Assembly: GCF_032854445.1 (NCBI RefSeq) | Contig: NC_088304.1 | Span: forward strand, 1,364,001 to 1,428,000 | Source: Liolophura sinensis | Taxonomy: Eukaryota > Mollusca > Polyplacophora > Chitonida > Chitonidae | Direction of reading: 5' to 3' | DNA: 64,000 nucleotides | Shown here: piece by piece, positions 56,401 to 64,000 of the stretch | Position numbering within the stretch: position 1 is the stretch's first letter | Layout of the letters: each line of letters starts with the position of its first letter | Notes under the pieces: generated by a model | What the model saw: the letters and a program-made list of their open reading frames with translations, nothing else | Told to the model about the DNA's origin: nothing | Databases searched by the model: none | Made by a program: the position numbers and the translations under genes

Positions 56401-59282
56401 CATAGCAGCCCTGTCTCCATATGACCAGTAATGTTAGACACATCCACATAGCAGCCCTGTCTCCATATGGCCAGTAATGTTAGACACATCCACATAGCAG
56501 CCCTGTCTCCATATGATCAGTAATGTTAGACACATCATCATAGCAGCCCTGTCTCCATATGACCAGTAATGTTAGACACATCCACATAGCAGCCCTGTCT
56601 CCATATGGCCAGCAATGTTAGGCACATCCACACAGCAGTCCTGTCTCCATATGACCAGTAATGTTAGACACATCCACATAGCAGTCCTGTCACCATATGA
56701 CCAGTAATGTTAGACACACCCACACAGCAGCCCTGTCTCCATATGACCAGTAATGTCAGACACATCCACATAGCAGCCCTGTCTCCATATGACCAGTAAT
56801 GTTAGACACATCCACATAGCAGCTCTGTCTCCATATGACCAGTAATGTTAGACACATCCACATAGCAGCCCTGTCTCCATATGACCAGTAATGTTAGACA
56901 CATCCACATAGCAGCCCTGTCACCATATGACCAGTAATGTTAGACACATCCACATAGCAGCCTGTCTCCATATTACCAGTAATGTTAGACACATCCACAT
57001 AGCAGCCCTATCCCCAAATGACCAGTAATGTTATACACATCCACATAGCAGCTCTGTCTCCATATGACCAGTAATGTTAGACACATCCACATAGCAGCCC
57101 TGTCACCATATGACCAGTAATGTTGGACACACCCACATAGCAGCCCTGTCTCCATATGACCAGTAATGTTAGACACATCCACATAGCAGCCCTGTCTCCA
57201 TATGACCAGTAATGTTGGACACACCCACATAGCAGCCCTGTCTCCATATGACCAGTAATGTTAGACACATCCACACAGCAGCCCTGTTCATATCCTACAC
57301 CCTTATAGTGTCTTATTTAGCATATATGACAAAGGCTGAATTTGTGATTAGTATTGCTATCTTTCCAAAGTTTCAATTTTCCCTTAATTTAGAGAATGAA
57401 TGAATTAATATAACAGCAAAAATTTTAAAAAACTAGGAGCTACATACAACCAATCTTATCTACCTTTGTTTTCTAACACTCAGCATAACATGTAACATTG
57501 AGGCTAAATGATTTCACCATGATCGCAATTAACTCCACTCTCCCTGTAATACAAAACTGAAATATACCTGTTGATGTCCCGAGGTGAAATCAACGCGGGC
57601 AGTACCCCTTGAAGAGCTTCCTTGTGGTCGAGGAAGAACACCCTTGCTTGCAGCACCATCTCGGCTGAGAGCGCTGGTATGATTTATACATGATTTGAGA
57701 GTATTAATATCCCTCTCTGCCGGTGAGGGCTGGGTTACCGCTGACTGGACAGGGGTGGGGACGTCAGCACCCCCTGCAGGGAACATTGCTGACCCCTTTT
57801 CGTTCACAGCCTGGAGAACATGAATGTACAAAAAGGTTTACTTCAATGTTTTAAATTATCATGCAAATTCCACTAGCATTTTTTTTTTTAAATGAAAGCA
57901 TGTCCAATAAAATATCATTTTGTTTAAAAATTCATTTCTCGCCAATGTTTTCAGCCACACTCCAGATAATTTTACTTTGGTATAGGTCTGTCATTAGCTT
58001 TGAACATGGAGAAAATCTGGCTAAAACTGGAAGAAATCAAGCCAAAACAGATGAATTTTGAAGAAATCCGGGAAATCCGGGCTGAAACTGTACTGAACTT
58101 AAGGGAAACAATCAAATAATTACAATGTCAGGTACAAAGTGAGCCAAAGAAACATTTGCTGTTATCTTATACTAGGACTCGTGAGGGATTTTAAAGCACT
58201 TTTGACAAGTCTGCTTAAGGGTTTAATCTTGTTTCGTACTGAGTCAAATCCGGAGAATGCGTGAATTTGACTCAGCGTTCGTACGAAACAAGGTTCAGCA
58301 GCATCAGGTTACACAACAAACACCAAGACGAAGGTGCTTAAGTCTATTCTACCCCCAAAAATGAAGATAATGTAGCAAACAATGCATATTTCAAGCTGCC
58401 ATTCTGTTTTACTACCTCCACAGAGGTCATGCACTTCTGACCATTCAACGGAAAGCTTAGGCCATGGCAGTTGACCTAGATAGGTCAAAGCTGCATATGT
58501 ATGTTGCGTGGCGTGGAAATGTAAAAGTTTACTATACATGTATTATGACGTCATACCGCTGAGCTCAGGATGGAATGTCTTGAAACAAATGTTTTTTTTT
58601 GTTTTAATGTCATGGTGTGTGGGTGCAAAATATAAGAAAAATGAAAAACAAAAGCGATATTTATAAACTGTGCAAAAAACACTTTTATCGCTGATGGAAA
58701 TTCCTGAAGTTCACCTTAATATAAATCACGAAACAAATCAAAACAAACTCAAATTCATTTATTTGTAGACATAAACAGCATGAAATGATATTACTCGGGA
58801 AGGTAAACGTACCGGCAAGTGTGTTGCGAGAAACATGCGATTTTGTTTGAAAGGTCATGTATTTAAAATGTTTATTCGCACATGGCCCACAACTAATAGC
58901 GGGGTAGAATGGTCAACATACTAGTGAGATAAACCCTGGGCTACTCACCTTAACTGGGGTGCTGTGCTGTGGTTGGAATGACCCTCCAGACATGAGAGGA
59001 CTGTTACCTGTATTAAGTAGTTCTGGATGCATTATTATTGCCTCTATGAACGAGCATACGTTTTGCCATCATTCATTTGTTTCTCTGTCAGCAAGTTTAC
59101 TTAAAGAGCTATGGATGAATTTGATGAAATTCAAATTTTGGTGCGAAATAGTACACAAATGCAAGGTATGTAGCTATGTGCAGTGTTTTGAATCCTCTAA
59201 CAGTTTGTTCTCGCTTTCTATAATACACCTGTCTGATCAATCCACTCTTACCTGAAGTAGATGTAGAGGAAAACATTGCCAT
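41445..59282 (-). CDS. CCDC62: CCDC62 ortholog, 13 coding exons, complete
   Basis: Exons 5' to 3': 59252-59282, 58949-59007, 57568-57810, 54295-54496, 52866-53032, 50476-50577, 48949-49120, 48408-48509, 47243-47331, 45742-45839, 43464-43905, 42894-43004, 41445-41465. All borders are GT/AG and all phases agree: 1839 bases, 612 residues plus TAG (vertebrate proteins are near 680). Residues about 120-420 are a long coiled coil. Exon 4 (IIQKQRQELQLLISELRDRD, AWEEDRQKLLT) and exon 12 (SPTSKLHRLLAESR) match vertebrate CCDC62 closely. The exon 12 block holds an LxxLL motif (LHRLL). Exon 11 is a Ser/Pro/acidic linker. In vertebrates CCDC62 (ERAP75) is testis-rich, reported to bind estrogen receptors and needed for acrosome formation and sperm function in mice. 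A role here in sperm development is inference. Weakest points: the start (ATG GCA ATG at 59282) and the last exon. Confidence 0.85.
41858..42172. repeat. 20-bp minisatellite in CCDC62 intron 12, about sixteen copies
   Basis: Unit ACTTCTCTACACAACGGGAT; variants at the CG (TG) position. All three plus-strand frames are open, an artefact of the unit. Confidence 0.95.
42894..43004 (-). CDS. CCDC62: CCDC62 exon 12, conserved C-terminal LxxLL block
   Basis: 111 bases (37 codons) between 'ggtttgtag' and CCCAG|gtgggt. If the donor is not used, the frame continues for ten codons (VGQRLKEKSI) to a TAA, a possible alternative end. Confidence 0.87.
43200..43300 (+). mobile_element. SINE fragment, (TTTA)-tail family, in CCDC62 intron 11
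   Basis: 'cggctttcccccaggctctg', 'cctcccaccatcatgctgtc' and 'acgtgaaatagtctgagtac' match the 3' half of the family. Confidence 0.75.
43464..43905 (-). CDS. CCDC62: CCDC62 exon 11, long linker
   Basis: 442 bases between 'ctttgtttgacag' and GAGAA|gtaagt. Ser/Thr/Pro/Glu-rich, with a short acidic helix (ETSLEEERQKFDELYMKFL) near the end. Confidence 0.85.
44796..45373. mobile_element. TTAA-flanked MITE in CCDC62 intron 10, 578 bp
   Basis: Starts TTAA then AGGAGAATAAAATTTAAA; ends 'ttttaaaagttttcttctcc' with T and TTAA. Inner matches such as 'ctgaaaagag' versus 'ctcttttcag' extend the inverted repeats to about 60 bp. No coding capacity. Confidence 0.7.
45742..45839 (-). CDS. CCDC62: CCDC62 exon 10
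   Basis: 98 bases; starts TTGTATGACC right after 'tttttctcccaccag' and ends AAAAG|gtaggt. Its first eight bases and the acceptor form the unit of the intron 9 array. Confidence 0.88.
45840..47095 (-). repeat. 32-bp minisatellite made of 3' splice sites, CCDC62 intron 9
   Basis: Read in the gene's direction, each unit is 'tttttctcccaccag' followed by TTGTATGAT and about 8 more bases. It is thus a pyrimidine tract, an AG and the first eight bases of exon 10. About 29 copies are nearly identical next to exon 10; a further 8-10 degenerate copies fill the intron towards exon 9. The copy closest to exon 10 is the authentic acceptor. Confidence 0.95.
47243..47331 (-). CDS. CCDC62: CCDC62 exon 9
   Basis: 89 bases between 'cttctttgtaag' and AGACAG|gtacgc. 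Encodes SKQERSAQELTTLRQ, matching the vertebrate SKQERTNSELHNLRQ block. Confidence 0.88.
47760..48197. repeat. 21-bp minisatellite in CCDC62 intron 8, about 21 copies
   Basis: Unit ATGCCTCGTAGCTATGCCTCT. The length is divisible by three, so frames stay open on both strands, giving Arg/His/Gly/Ile- or Met/Pro/Ser/Tyr-rich peptides that I do not regard as genes. Confidence 0.95.
48408..48509 (-). CDS. CCDC62: CCDC62 exon 8
   Basis: 102 bases between 'gttttgtag' and GCAG|gtaaat; coiled coil (SLQEMEESRRKISDLERELA). Confidence 0.85.
48949..49120 (-). CDS. CCDC62: CCDC62 exon 7
   Basis: 172 bases between 'tttgttgtgcaag' and AGAG|gtagca; coiled coil. Confidence 0.87.
49395..50470 (-). repeat. ~44-bp minisatellite with donor-like sites, CCDC62 intron 6
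   Basis: About 24 units. In the gene's direction each contains CCAGCAAG|GTAAACCG followed by 'tgtctttatagtaacggac'. The array begins next to the real donor of exon 6, ATAAAG|GTCAGTCATATG, and the shared 'tgtctttatag' shows that the first unit overlaps the donor region. Confidence 0.92.
50476..50577 (-). CDS. CCDC62: CCDC62 exon 6
   Basis: 102 bases (34 codons), phase 0-0, between 'gctcttcttacag' and ATAAAG|gtcagt. Encodes ENVKALSNAIGQLEARETEL, matching the vertebrate GQLQARE region. Confidence 0.87.
50775..51820. repeat. 37-bp minisatellite in CCDC62 intron 5, about 28 copies
   Basis: Unit GATACAGAACCACATGAAGG then 'agattgatcttatggatt'. Blocks of variants recur in order (for example 50930-51060 and 51120-51290), showing higher-order duplication. 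No splice-site resemblance. Confidence 0.95.
51890..52010 (-). mobile_element. SINE fragment, (TTTA)-tail family, in CCDC62 intron 5
   Basis: 'gactggtgttttatgctgta', 'ctcaagaatatctc' and 'catctgcaggttgctagcag'; sits between two minisatellites. Confidence 0.75.
52195..52865 (-). repeat. 60-bp minisatellite made of exon 5 end plus donor, CCDC62 intron 5
   Basis: In the gene's direction each unit reads 'gtaagatgagagatggtgcc', 'tgaaaatggcaaccagtcca' and 'tgcaacttaacgaattccag'. The second half equals the last ~33 coding bases of exon 5, followed again by GTAAG. About eleven copies; those nearest the exon are cleanest. Two copies have lost the donor (CAG|GT changed to CAATT), and 52381-52560 is repeated at 52561-52740. 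Confidence 0.95.
52866..53032 (-). CDS. CCDC62: CCDC62 exon 5
   Basis: 167 bases between 'gtccatctttgcag' and TTCCAG|gtaagg. Its last ~33 bases plus donor are repeated in the downstream array. Confidence 0.88.
53720..54000 (-). pseudogene. Decayed duplicate of CCDC62 exon 4 and flank, inside intron 4
   Basis: The stretch aligns with about 54150-54400. Intronic flank ('gttggtcaagttttatcctc' versus 'gtcggtcaaattttaacgtc') and exon sequence ('ggtgagcagacacc', 'gtgagcagtttgtcagtcct') are both shared. In the exon frame VSAHQT is kept, but the Trp-Glu-Glu-Asp position reads Thr-stop-Glu-Asp, with another stop soon after. It is therefore a dead copy rather than an alternative exon. Confidence 0.75.
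54295..54496 (-). CDS. CCDC62: CCDC62 exon 4, most conserved coiled-coil exon
   Basis: 202 bases between 'ctctatttacag' and GAAA|gtacgc. The donor is fixed by phase: only this GT leaves the one base needed by exon 5. Holds the block that identifies the family. Confidence 0.88.
54688..54950 (-). mobile_element. SINE, (TTTA)-tail family, in CCDC62 intron 3
   Basis: 'tttatttgattggcatttta', 'gatggcagccagcttaatag', 'accatctccaggttgctgcc', 'gagctagacttgaactccca' and the head half 'gtgctgtactggcgtctaac'. Confidence 0.88.
55040..57290. repeat. 47-bp minisatellite in CCDC62 intron 3, about 48 copies
   Basis: Unit CCATATGACCAGTAATGTTA then 'gacacatccacatagcagcc' and 'ctgtctc'. The largest array in the window. 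Variants (GACC/GGCC/GATC, CCACAT/ATCAT) are scattered, and some blocks recur, as at 55960-56100 and 56250-56370. It accounts for most of the 3.1-kb intron. Confidence 0.97.
57568..57810 (-). CDS. CCDC62: CCDC62 exon 3
   Basis: 243 bases (81 codons), phase 0-0, between 'catgttctccag' and CAACAG|gtatat. A disordered Ser/Pro/Gly-rich segment; not obviously conserved with vertebrates. Confidence 0.8.
57811..58948. other. CCDC62 intron 2
   Basis: A 1.1-kb intron without minisatellite or recognised mobile element. Confidence 0.6.
58949..59007 (-). CDS. CCDC62: CCDC62 exon 2
   Basis: 59 bases between 'taatacag' and GTTAAG|gtgagt; a Ser/Gly/Gln-rich N-terminal segment. Confidence 0.75.
59252..59282 (-). 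CDS. CCDC62: CCDC62 exon 1 (start)
   Basis: Opens ATGGCAATG and ends TCAG|gtaaga, ten codons plus one base. The frame is open further upstream but without another ATG nearby. Confidence 0.65.
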
Positions 59283-59397
59283 CTGTTCTTTGATCTTCAC
59301 ATTACAGCTGAACTCAATACAATACTATCCTGGAGTTCTGGAACACCAAAAAACATATTATTCTTGTAATGAGATATATAGTGTGGTAAATGACTAA

Positions 59398-59525
59398 AAA
59401 TTCACCCCTGACTAAGCTGCACACTTCTGACTAAGCTGCATACCCCTGACTAAGCTGCACACTTCTGACTAAGCTGCACACTTCTGACTAAGCTGCACAC
59501 CCCTGACTAAGCTGCACACCCCTGC
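59398..59525. repeat. ~19-bp repeat upstream of the CCDC62 start, about seven copies
   Basis: Unit CTGACTAAGCTGCACACTT with 'ctgcacacccc' variants, about 120-240 bases upstream of the proposed start codon. Confidence 0.9.
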
Positions 59526-59669
59526 CCATGCCGGTCTATATATTTATTTGTGATTAATGTTATAAAGATGATTTCTTATGTATATCATGGCCATTTAAAA
59601 AATTCAAAATGGCTATTGCAAGAATAACGGCTAATTAAGTCACCTGGCAAGACTTCTGGATCACAGAAC

Positions 59670-60472
59670 AACCTGAGTGGCAAAGCTATGGTCTGTACCC
59701 CTGGCAGGCCAAGCTACCATCTGTGTTCTTGGCAGGCTAAGCTACGGTCTGTACTCACGGCAGGCCAAGCTACGGTCTGCACTCCCGGCAGGCCAAGCTA
59801 CCGTCTGCATTCCCGGCAGGCCAAGCTACGGTCTGTACTCCTGGCAGGCTAAGCTACGGTCTGTCCTCCTGGCAGGCCAAGCTACCGTCTGTACTCCCGG
59901 CAGGCCAAGCTATCGTCTGCATTCCCGGCAGGCCAAGCTACGGTCTGTACTCAGGCAGGCCAAGCTACGGTCTGTACTCCTGGCAGGCCAAGCTACCATC
60001 TGTACTCCCGGCGGGCCAAGCTATCGTCTGCATTCCCGGCAGGCCAAGCTACGGTCTGTACTCCTGGCAGGCCAAGCTAGGTCTGTCCTCCTGGCAGGCC
60101 AAGCTACGGTCTGTCCTCCTGGCAGGCCAAGCTACGGTCTGTCCTCCTGGCAGGCCAAGCTACGGTCTGTACTCCAGGCAGGCCAAGCTACGGTCTGTAC
60201 TCCTAGCAGGCCAAGCTACGGTCTGTCCTCCTGGCAGGCCAAGCTACGGTCTGTACTCCAGGCAGGCCAAGCTACGGTCTGTACTCCAGGCAGGCCAAGC
60301 TACGGTCTGTACTCCAGGCAGGCCAAGCTACGGTCTGTACTCCAGGCAGGCCACGCTACGGTCTGTACTCAGGCAGGCCAAGCTACGGTCTGTACTCCAG
60401 GCAGGCCAAGCTACAGTCTGTACTCAGGCAGGCTAAGCTACAGTCTGTACTCCTGGCATGCCAAGCAGGTAT
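59670..60472. repeat. 28-bp minisatellite upstream of CCDC62, about 29 copies
   Basis: Unit AGGCCAAGCTACGGTCTGTA then 'ctcctggc', with one- and two-base indels. A 266-codon open frame runs through it on the plus strand because the unit lacks stops; no start context, splice sites or domain supports a gene. Confidence 0.95.
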
Positions 60473-62454
60473 GTTAAGCAATGTCTGCACACACGGTGGT
60501 AGATCACTTGATTTAGTGAACTAGTGGCATGAACCAATGGAAGGTAACTACTATCATTCATGTAACTGAGACATCTCGTCTCCCAGAAGGAAAGTTTTGG
60601 CAAATTTTGTTTTCCCTTTGGATAATTCCAAATTTTCTGTCTAAAACTTATAGCAGATAATGTGATAACCATGACACCATGCTGCAATTCTAGTCAGAAG
60701 TTGCTCCATCTAAAATCAGTAAGAGTTTCAGCATGTGCGACACAAGCAGTCCCTGCGCACATAATGGTGGGTACAACTAAAAGCCTGAACGGAGAAGAGG
60801 TGTCCAAGACTTTGTCACACAGCCGCCATTGTTTGACGATGCTTTGACCCAGTGATGGCACGCTTACTACATTAAACATCCATTTCATTGAAATTCTGGA
60901 TTGGAAACCGTGTCCCCATTCGCAGTAACTCATAGCATGGAGGTATACGTGGAAGGAGGAACAACTCGCAAAGTCGGCCCGGCAAGTCGGCCAGACATAC
61001 CTGCTGTGCCTTTCTACTCTGAATGAGTAGAAAACAATTGATGTTCAATGTATGATACCATGTCTCACAGCAAGTAAGCCAACTACGTTAGGAAGAACTG
61101 TTAGGAAAAGTATCCCATCAAACTTTGAATGAAAATTTTCCAAATTCTGCTCACAACAAAGAAGTAATAAGGTCATACTTTTGCATCAAAGAGATCATTT
61201 TGCTCGCATCTATGCGACCACTGTATGGCAAGATATAGTTTGTAGTTTGTGATATTTAGTCAGAAATCGGGAACATTTTGTAACTTTTCGCTGTATTCCA
61301 GTGGGCATAGTTCGATAAAATTATGTTTTTCAATCAGCATTAGTTTGTGTGATTTACCGGGTGCTGAAGGGTTATCGGCCCCAGATCTCAATTTTGCTAA
61401 AATGATGATTGAAAATTGAGAAAATTGCCCATTTGAAATACATGGGCCTTTTTCAAAAATAGCCAAAATTGGTCATGCTTGAATGCCATAAAATCCCATT
61501 TCTGCACAACCAACGATATGCTGTTCATAAAAATAACATCAGGGAACTATTTAACAGAAACCGCACGTGGCAATTCAGGGTTCCATAAGCGGTTTCTTAC
61601 CCACTTTGACTTATCCAACTCCCATCGGACAGTAATGCGGTCCACACTTGTACATTGGCATATAGTATATATGTACGTTCTATATGCAAACAGATTCCTA
61701 CTGTTTTTAAGAATACTAGAACCCATCTGGGGTGAAATATTCTGGCTACGTGTGGTACACCTTACTGGCTAATCCCAAAAGACCATATACAAAGGCATAC
61801 AATTCAGTAAAATAAATACCTATGAATAGTTTGGACAACTGTTAAAACAACAAAAAAAGAACAAAAACTTTGGCCATATATTTGTTGAAAATGAAGACGA
61901 AACAGATGAAATTCTAACATGACTTGTAGGCCTATCTTGTCGTCGTCAAACAATGCAACGCGTTTCAATTCACCGCGAGCATGTTTTTGTTCATGTTATT
62001 TACTTTCAAGCATGACATTCCCATGGAAACTGCCAATTTCTTCTGTTGTGATAAGTGAATCAAAGTGATCTGGCATCCATTCTATTATATCTATCTATCT
62101 TCATTATTGGTCATCTCTCCCGGCAGCCTCTGTTGTGAGCAAGCGACGCATGACTGGTTGCTGAGTTTCTTTCACAACCGGTGTCAAAAGCGGCTGGTCT
62201 GGACAGCGCATGCATGATCATCTGCCATAAGCACAGACAGGTTAATCCTCTGTTAAAACAAAGCCTGAGTCCTGCTGTGTCAGTATCGTACATTAAACAC
62301 TTTGAAGAGCCTGAGTTGTTCCTCCTTACATAAATACCTCCAAGCTTATTGTAAAGACAATGGAGAAACTGAAAATGTCAAGAAGAAAGTGTTAGTTTGA
62401 AATGTTGCTGTTTTATTGGCAGCTGTAACCTCAAACTTCAAAGGCCACTGTCTG
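60473..62454. other. No gene recognised
   Basis: Scattered short frames only (for example 60694-60933 minus, 61479-61772 plus). None has a signature or consistent splice context. Confidence 0.45.
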
Positions 62455-63500
62455 CAACAAACTGACCCAATGGCCAACTGACCCAAGAAAACTGGTCCCA
62501 CTAGTTAACCAGTTCAATAATTCAAGCTACATGTATGTGGTATAACACCAACAGTGCACAATTTCACACATAAAGATCTTTTGGGGGGGGGGGGGGGGTT
62601 AACATGTAGTTATTGCTAGGATTCATGCAATTTTCTGTCCTTTGTATCAAGCTCTGTGTGGTGAACTGTTTCCACACGACAGTTTACATGCACTGTAACC
62701 ATGCACTGAATGACTGGTCAATATGGCGAATTTCAGTCAAGGTCCTTAAATCATTTAGAGGTAGACTCAGTTTCAGCAATGGATTAACTTTTTTCCCCAT
62801 TACATTACATATCTTGTGCTTTTCTTCTGTAGAAAACACCTGCAACTTGAATTCTTATAATAAAGACATTGTACAATATTTTGTGACATAAGAAATCAAC
62901 AACCAGTTGATATGCATATCCTTGAGATGTTGGAAGCTCAAGGCAAGAAGGCTCAGAACATTTTTTTGTGAATGGCTTAACCCAAAACAAACTCAAAGTC
63001 AAAAGATCAAGTTCAAAGCAAATCACAAAATTTTTTTTACTGCAGTATATTCTTTGTGTGTTGTTACATGTGAGGCACAATGTTAAAGTATTACAATCAA
63101 AGCCACACTGACTATACATAGGTCTCAAAATTCCTTTTGCTGTACTTGATGTGATGTCTAAAAAGATTTATTTCAAGTCACATATATTTTGTCTGAATTT
63201 TAACAGCTAATGGCAGTCCTGCAAAAAAGAATTTCACTTCACCCAGTCAGCCATTTCTCTTTTCACATTCAACCGTCTTGACAGATCTCACCAGAGATAA
63301 CTGGTTATATTAAGTAGGCTTACAGAAAATTGTGTGATATCAACCAGAAGGCAACCAGCCTTAAGTTACCCTAGATATGTTATCCTGAAAAAGACTTTTT
63401 TTATCTATAAAACTGGATGATAAAACCACTGGGCCAGTTGACTCAGTACTTTTGGGCCAGTTGTCTTGGGTCAGTCAGCTGTTGGATCAGTTGACAGGAT
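62455..63500. mobile_element. Candidate element with ~55-bp inverted ends
   Basis: The left arm (62455-62515, 'aactgacccaagaaaactgg') is the approximate complement of the right arm (63443-63500, 'gccagttgtcttgggtcagt'). The interior has a poly-G run (about 62583-62599) and AT-rich DNA with no transposase. Confidence 0.35.
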
Positions 63501-64000
63501 ACCGTGACTGGATGCTAAATTGGCCATGGTTGCGCTTTTGTGGCGAGTGTTGTGGCGTGCATCCTGAAATGCGAATGTGGCTACAAGTTTTAGTCAGCAA
63601 AATTTTGACTACCCTTTGTAAAGACAAGATTAATGCCTTTTCTCGGGAGTTCATTGAAAAGTTGATTCTTCAATTAATTCACGTCACTCTACCACGTGAC
63701 AGCAAAATCAGCTTTAAAATTCCCACGAGTTGATTTGACCTTAAACTATGAAATTTCGTGACAATTAACACTGACTATAACCCGGCGTTGTTGTTGTTAC
63801 ACAAATGTCTTGCAGGTCAAGTTGTGTACTGTGTACACTAGTGCAGTATTGATCGACATGACTTACTTCTCCTCGGCTGGACGTCAATCTTTATCCGTTG
63901 TTTGTCACACTTAATGACACAAAAACAATCTCACAGTTTTCCAAAACGCACATCATAAAGTTTTCTGACGCTTTCAACTTGTCAAAACACGCGCAACATT
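63501..64000. other. No gene recognised
   Basis: An open frame at 63452-63733 begins inside the inverted arm and has no known domain. Confidence 0.45.

Noticed and set aside
55295-57274. Open frames reading LLCGCVQHYWSYGDRAAMWM-type repeats
   Set aside because: Translation of the 47-bp array in CCDC62 intron 3.
59677-60477. 266-codon open frame
   Set aside because: It consists entirely of a 28-bp minisatellite with indels. There is no signal peptide, splice context or domain, and the peptide merely cycles through the repeat.

Overview
This is eukaryotic nuclear DNA from an animal, most likely a mollusc or a close lophotrochozoan relative. Genes are split by introns with GT/AG borders. Intergenic and intronic DNA is packed with minisatellites, short inverted-repeat elements and tRNA-derived SINEs. 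One SINE family has a (TTTA)n tail and a conserved block around GTACTCAAGAATATTTCAC, which I associate with molluscan genomes. No bacterial operon, phage or CRISPR structure is present. The species call is inference, because no search could be run.

Layout. (1) 1-2.4 kb, + strand: the last two coding exons of a DUF4291-family gene, with a polyadenylation signal. (2) 2.4-9.4 kb: SINEs, one isolated exon-like segment at 3.04 kb, a ~66-bp minisatellite and a long-TIR MITE. (3) 9.5-24.8 kb: two full-length paralogous LRR genes, probably GPI-anchored, head to head (minus at 9.5-11.1 kb, plus at 23.2-24.8 kb). About 12 kb of minisatellites lie between them, and a second copy of the same MITE sits in front of the plus-strand gene. 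(4) 24.8-31.9 kb: a 47-bp minisatellite, SINEs and inverted-repeat arms, with no convincing gene. (5) 31.9-36.8 kb, minus strand: a six-exon gene I assembled from splice signals and exact phase agreement, encoding a 244-residue secreted Cys-rich protein I do not recognise. (6) 37.7-39.6 kb: a decayed Tc1/mariner transposase fragment and a TTAA-flanked MITE. (7) 41.4-59.3 kb, minus strand: a complete 13-exon ortholog of CCDC62 (612 residues in my model). Its N-terminal coiled-coil block and C-terminal SPTSKL.RLLAESR block match the vertebrate protein. (8) 59.3-64 kb: two minisatellites, then DNA in which I see no gene.

The most unusual part is the CCDC62 ortholog. At least six of its twelve introns carry large minisatellites, and two of these are built from copies of the gene's own splice sites. 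The intron 9 array repeats the 3' splice site of exon 10 about 38 times. The intron 5 array repeats the end of exon 5 plus its 5' splice site about 11 times. A third array (intron 6) repeats an AAG|GTAAAC donor-like sequence about 24 times and starts at the real donor. Intron 4 holds a decayed, stop-containing duplicate of exon 4. The genes in the window show no shared pathway: DUF4291 is uncharacterised, the LRR pair is probably at the cell surface, and CCDC62 in vertebrates is a testis protein.
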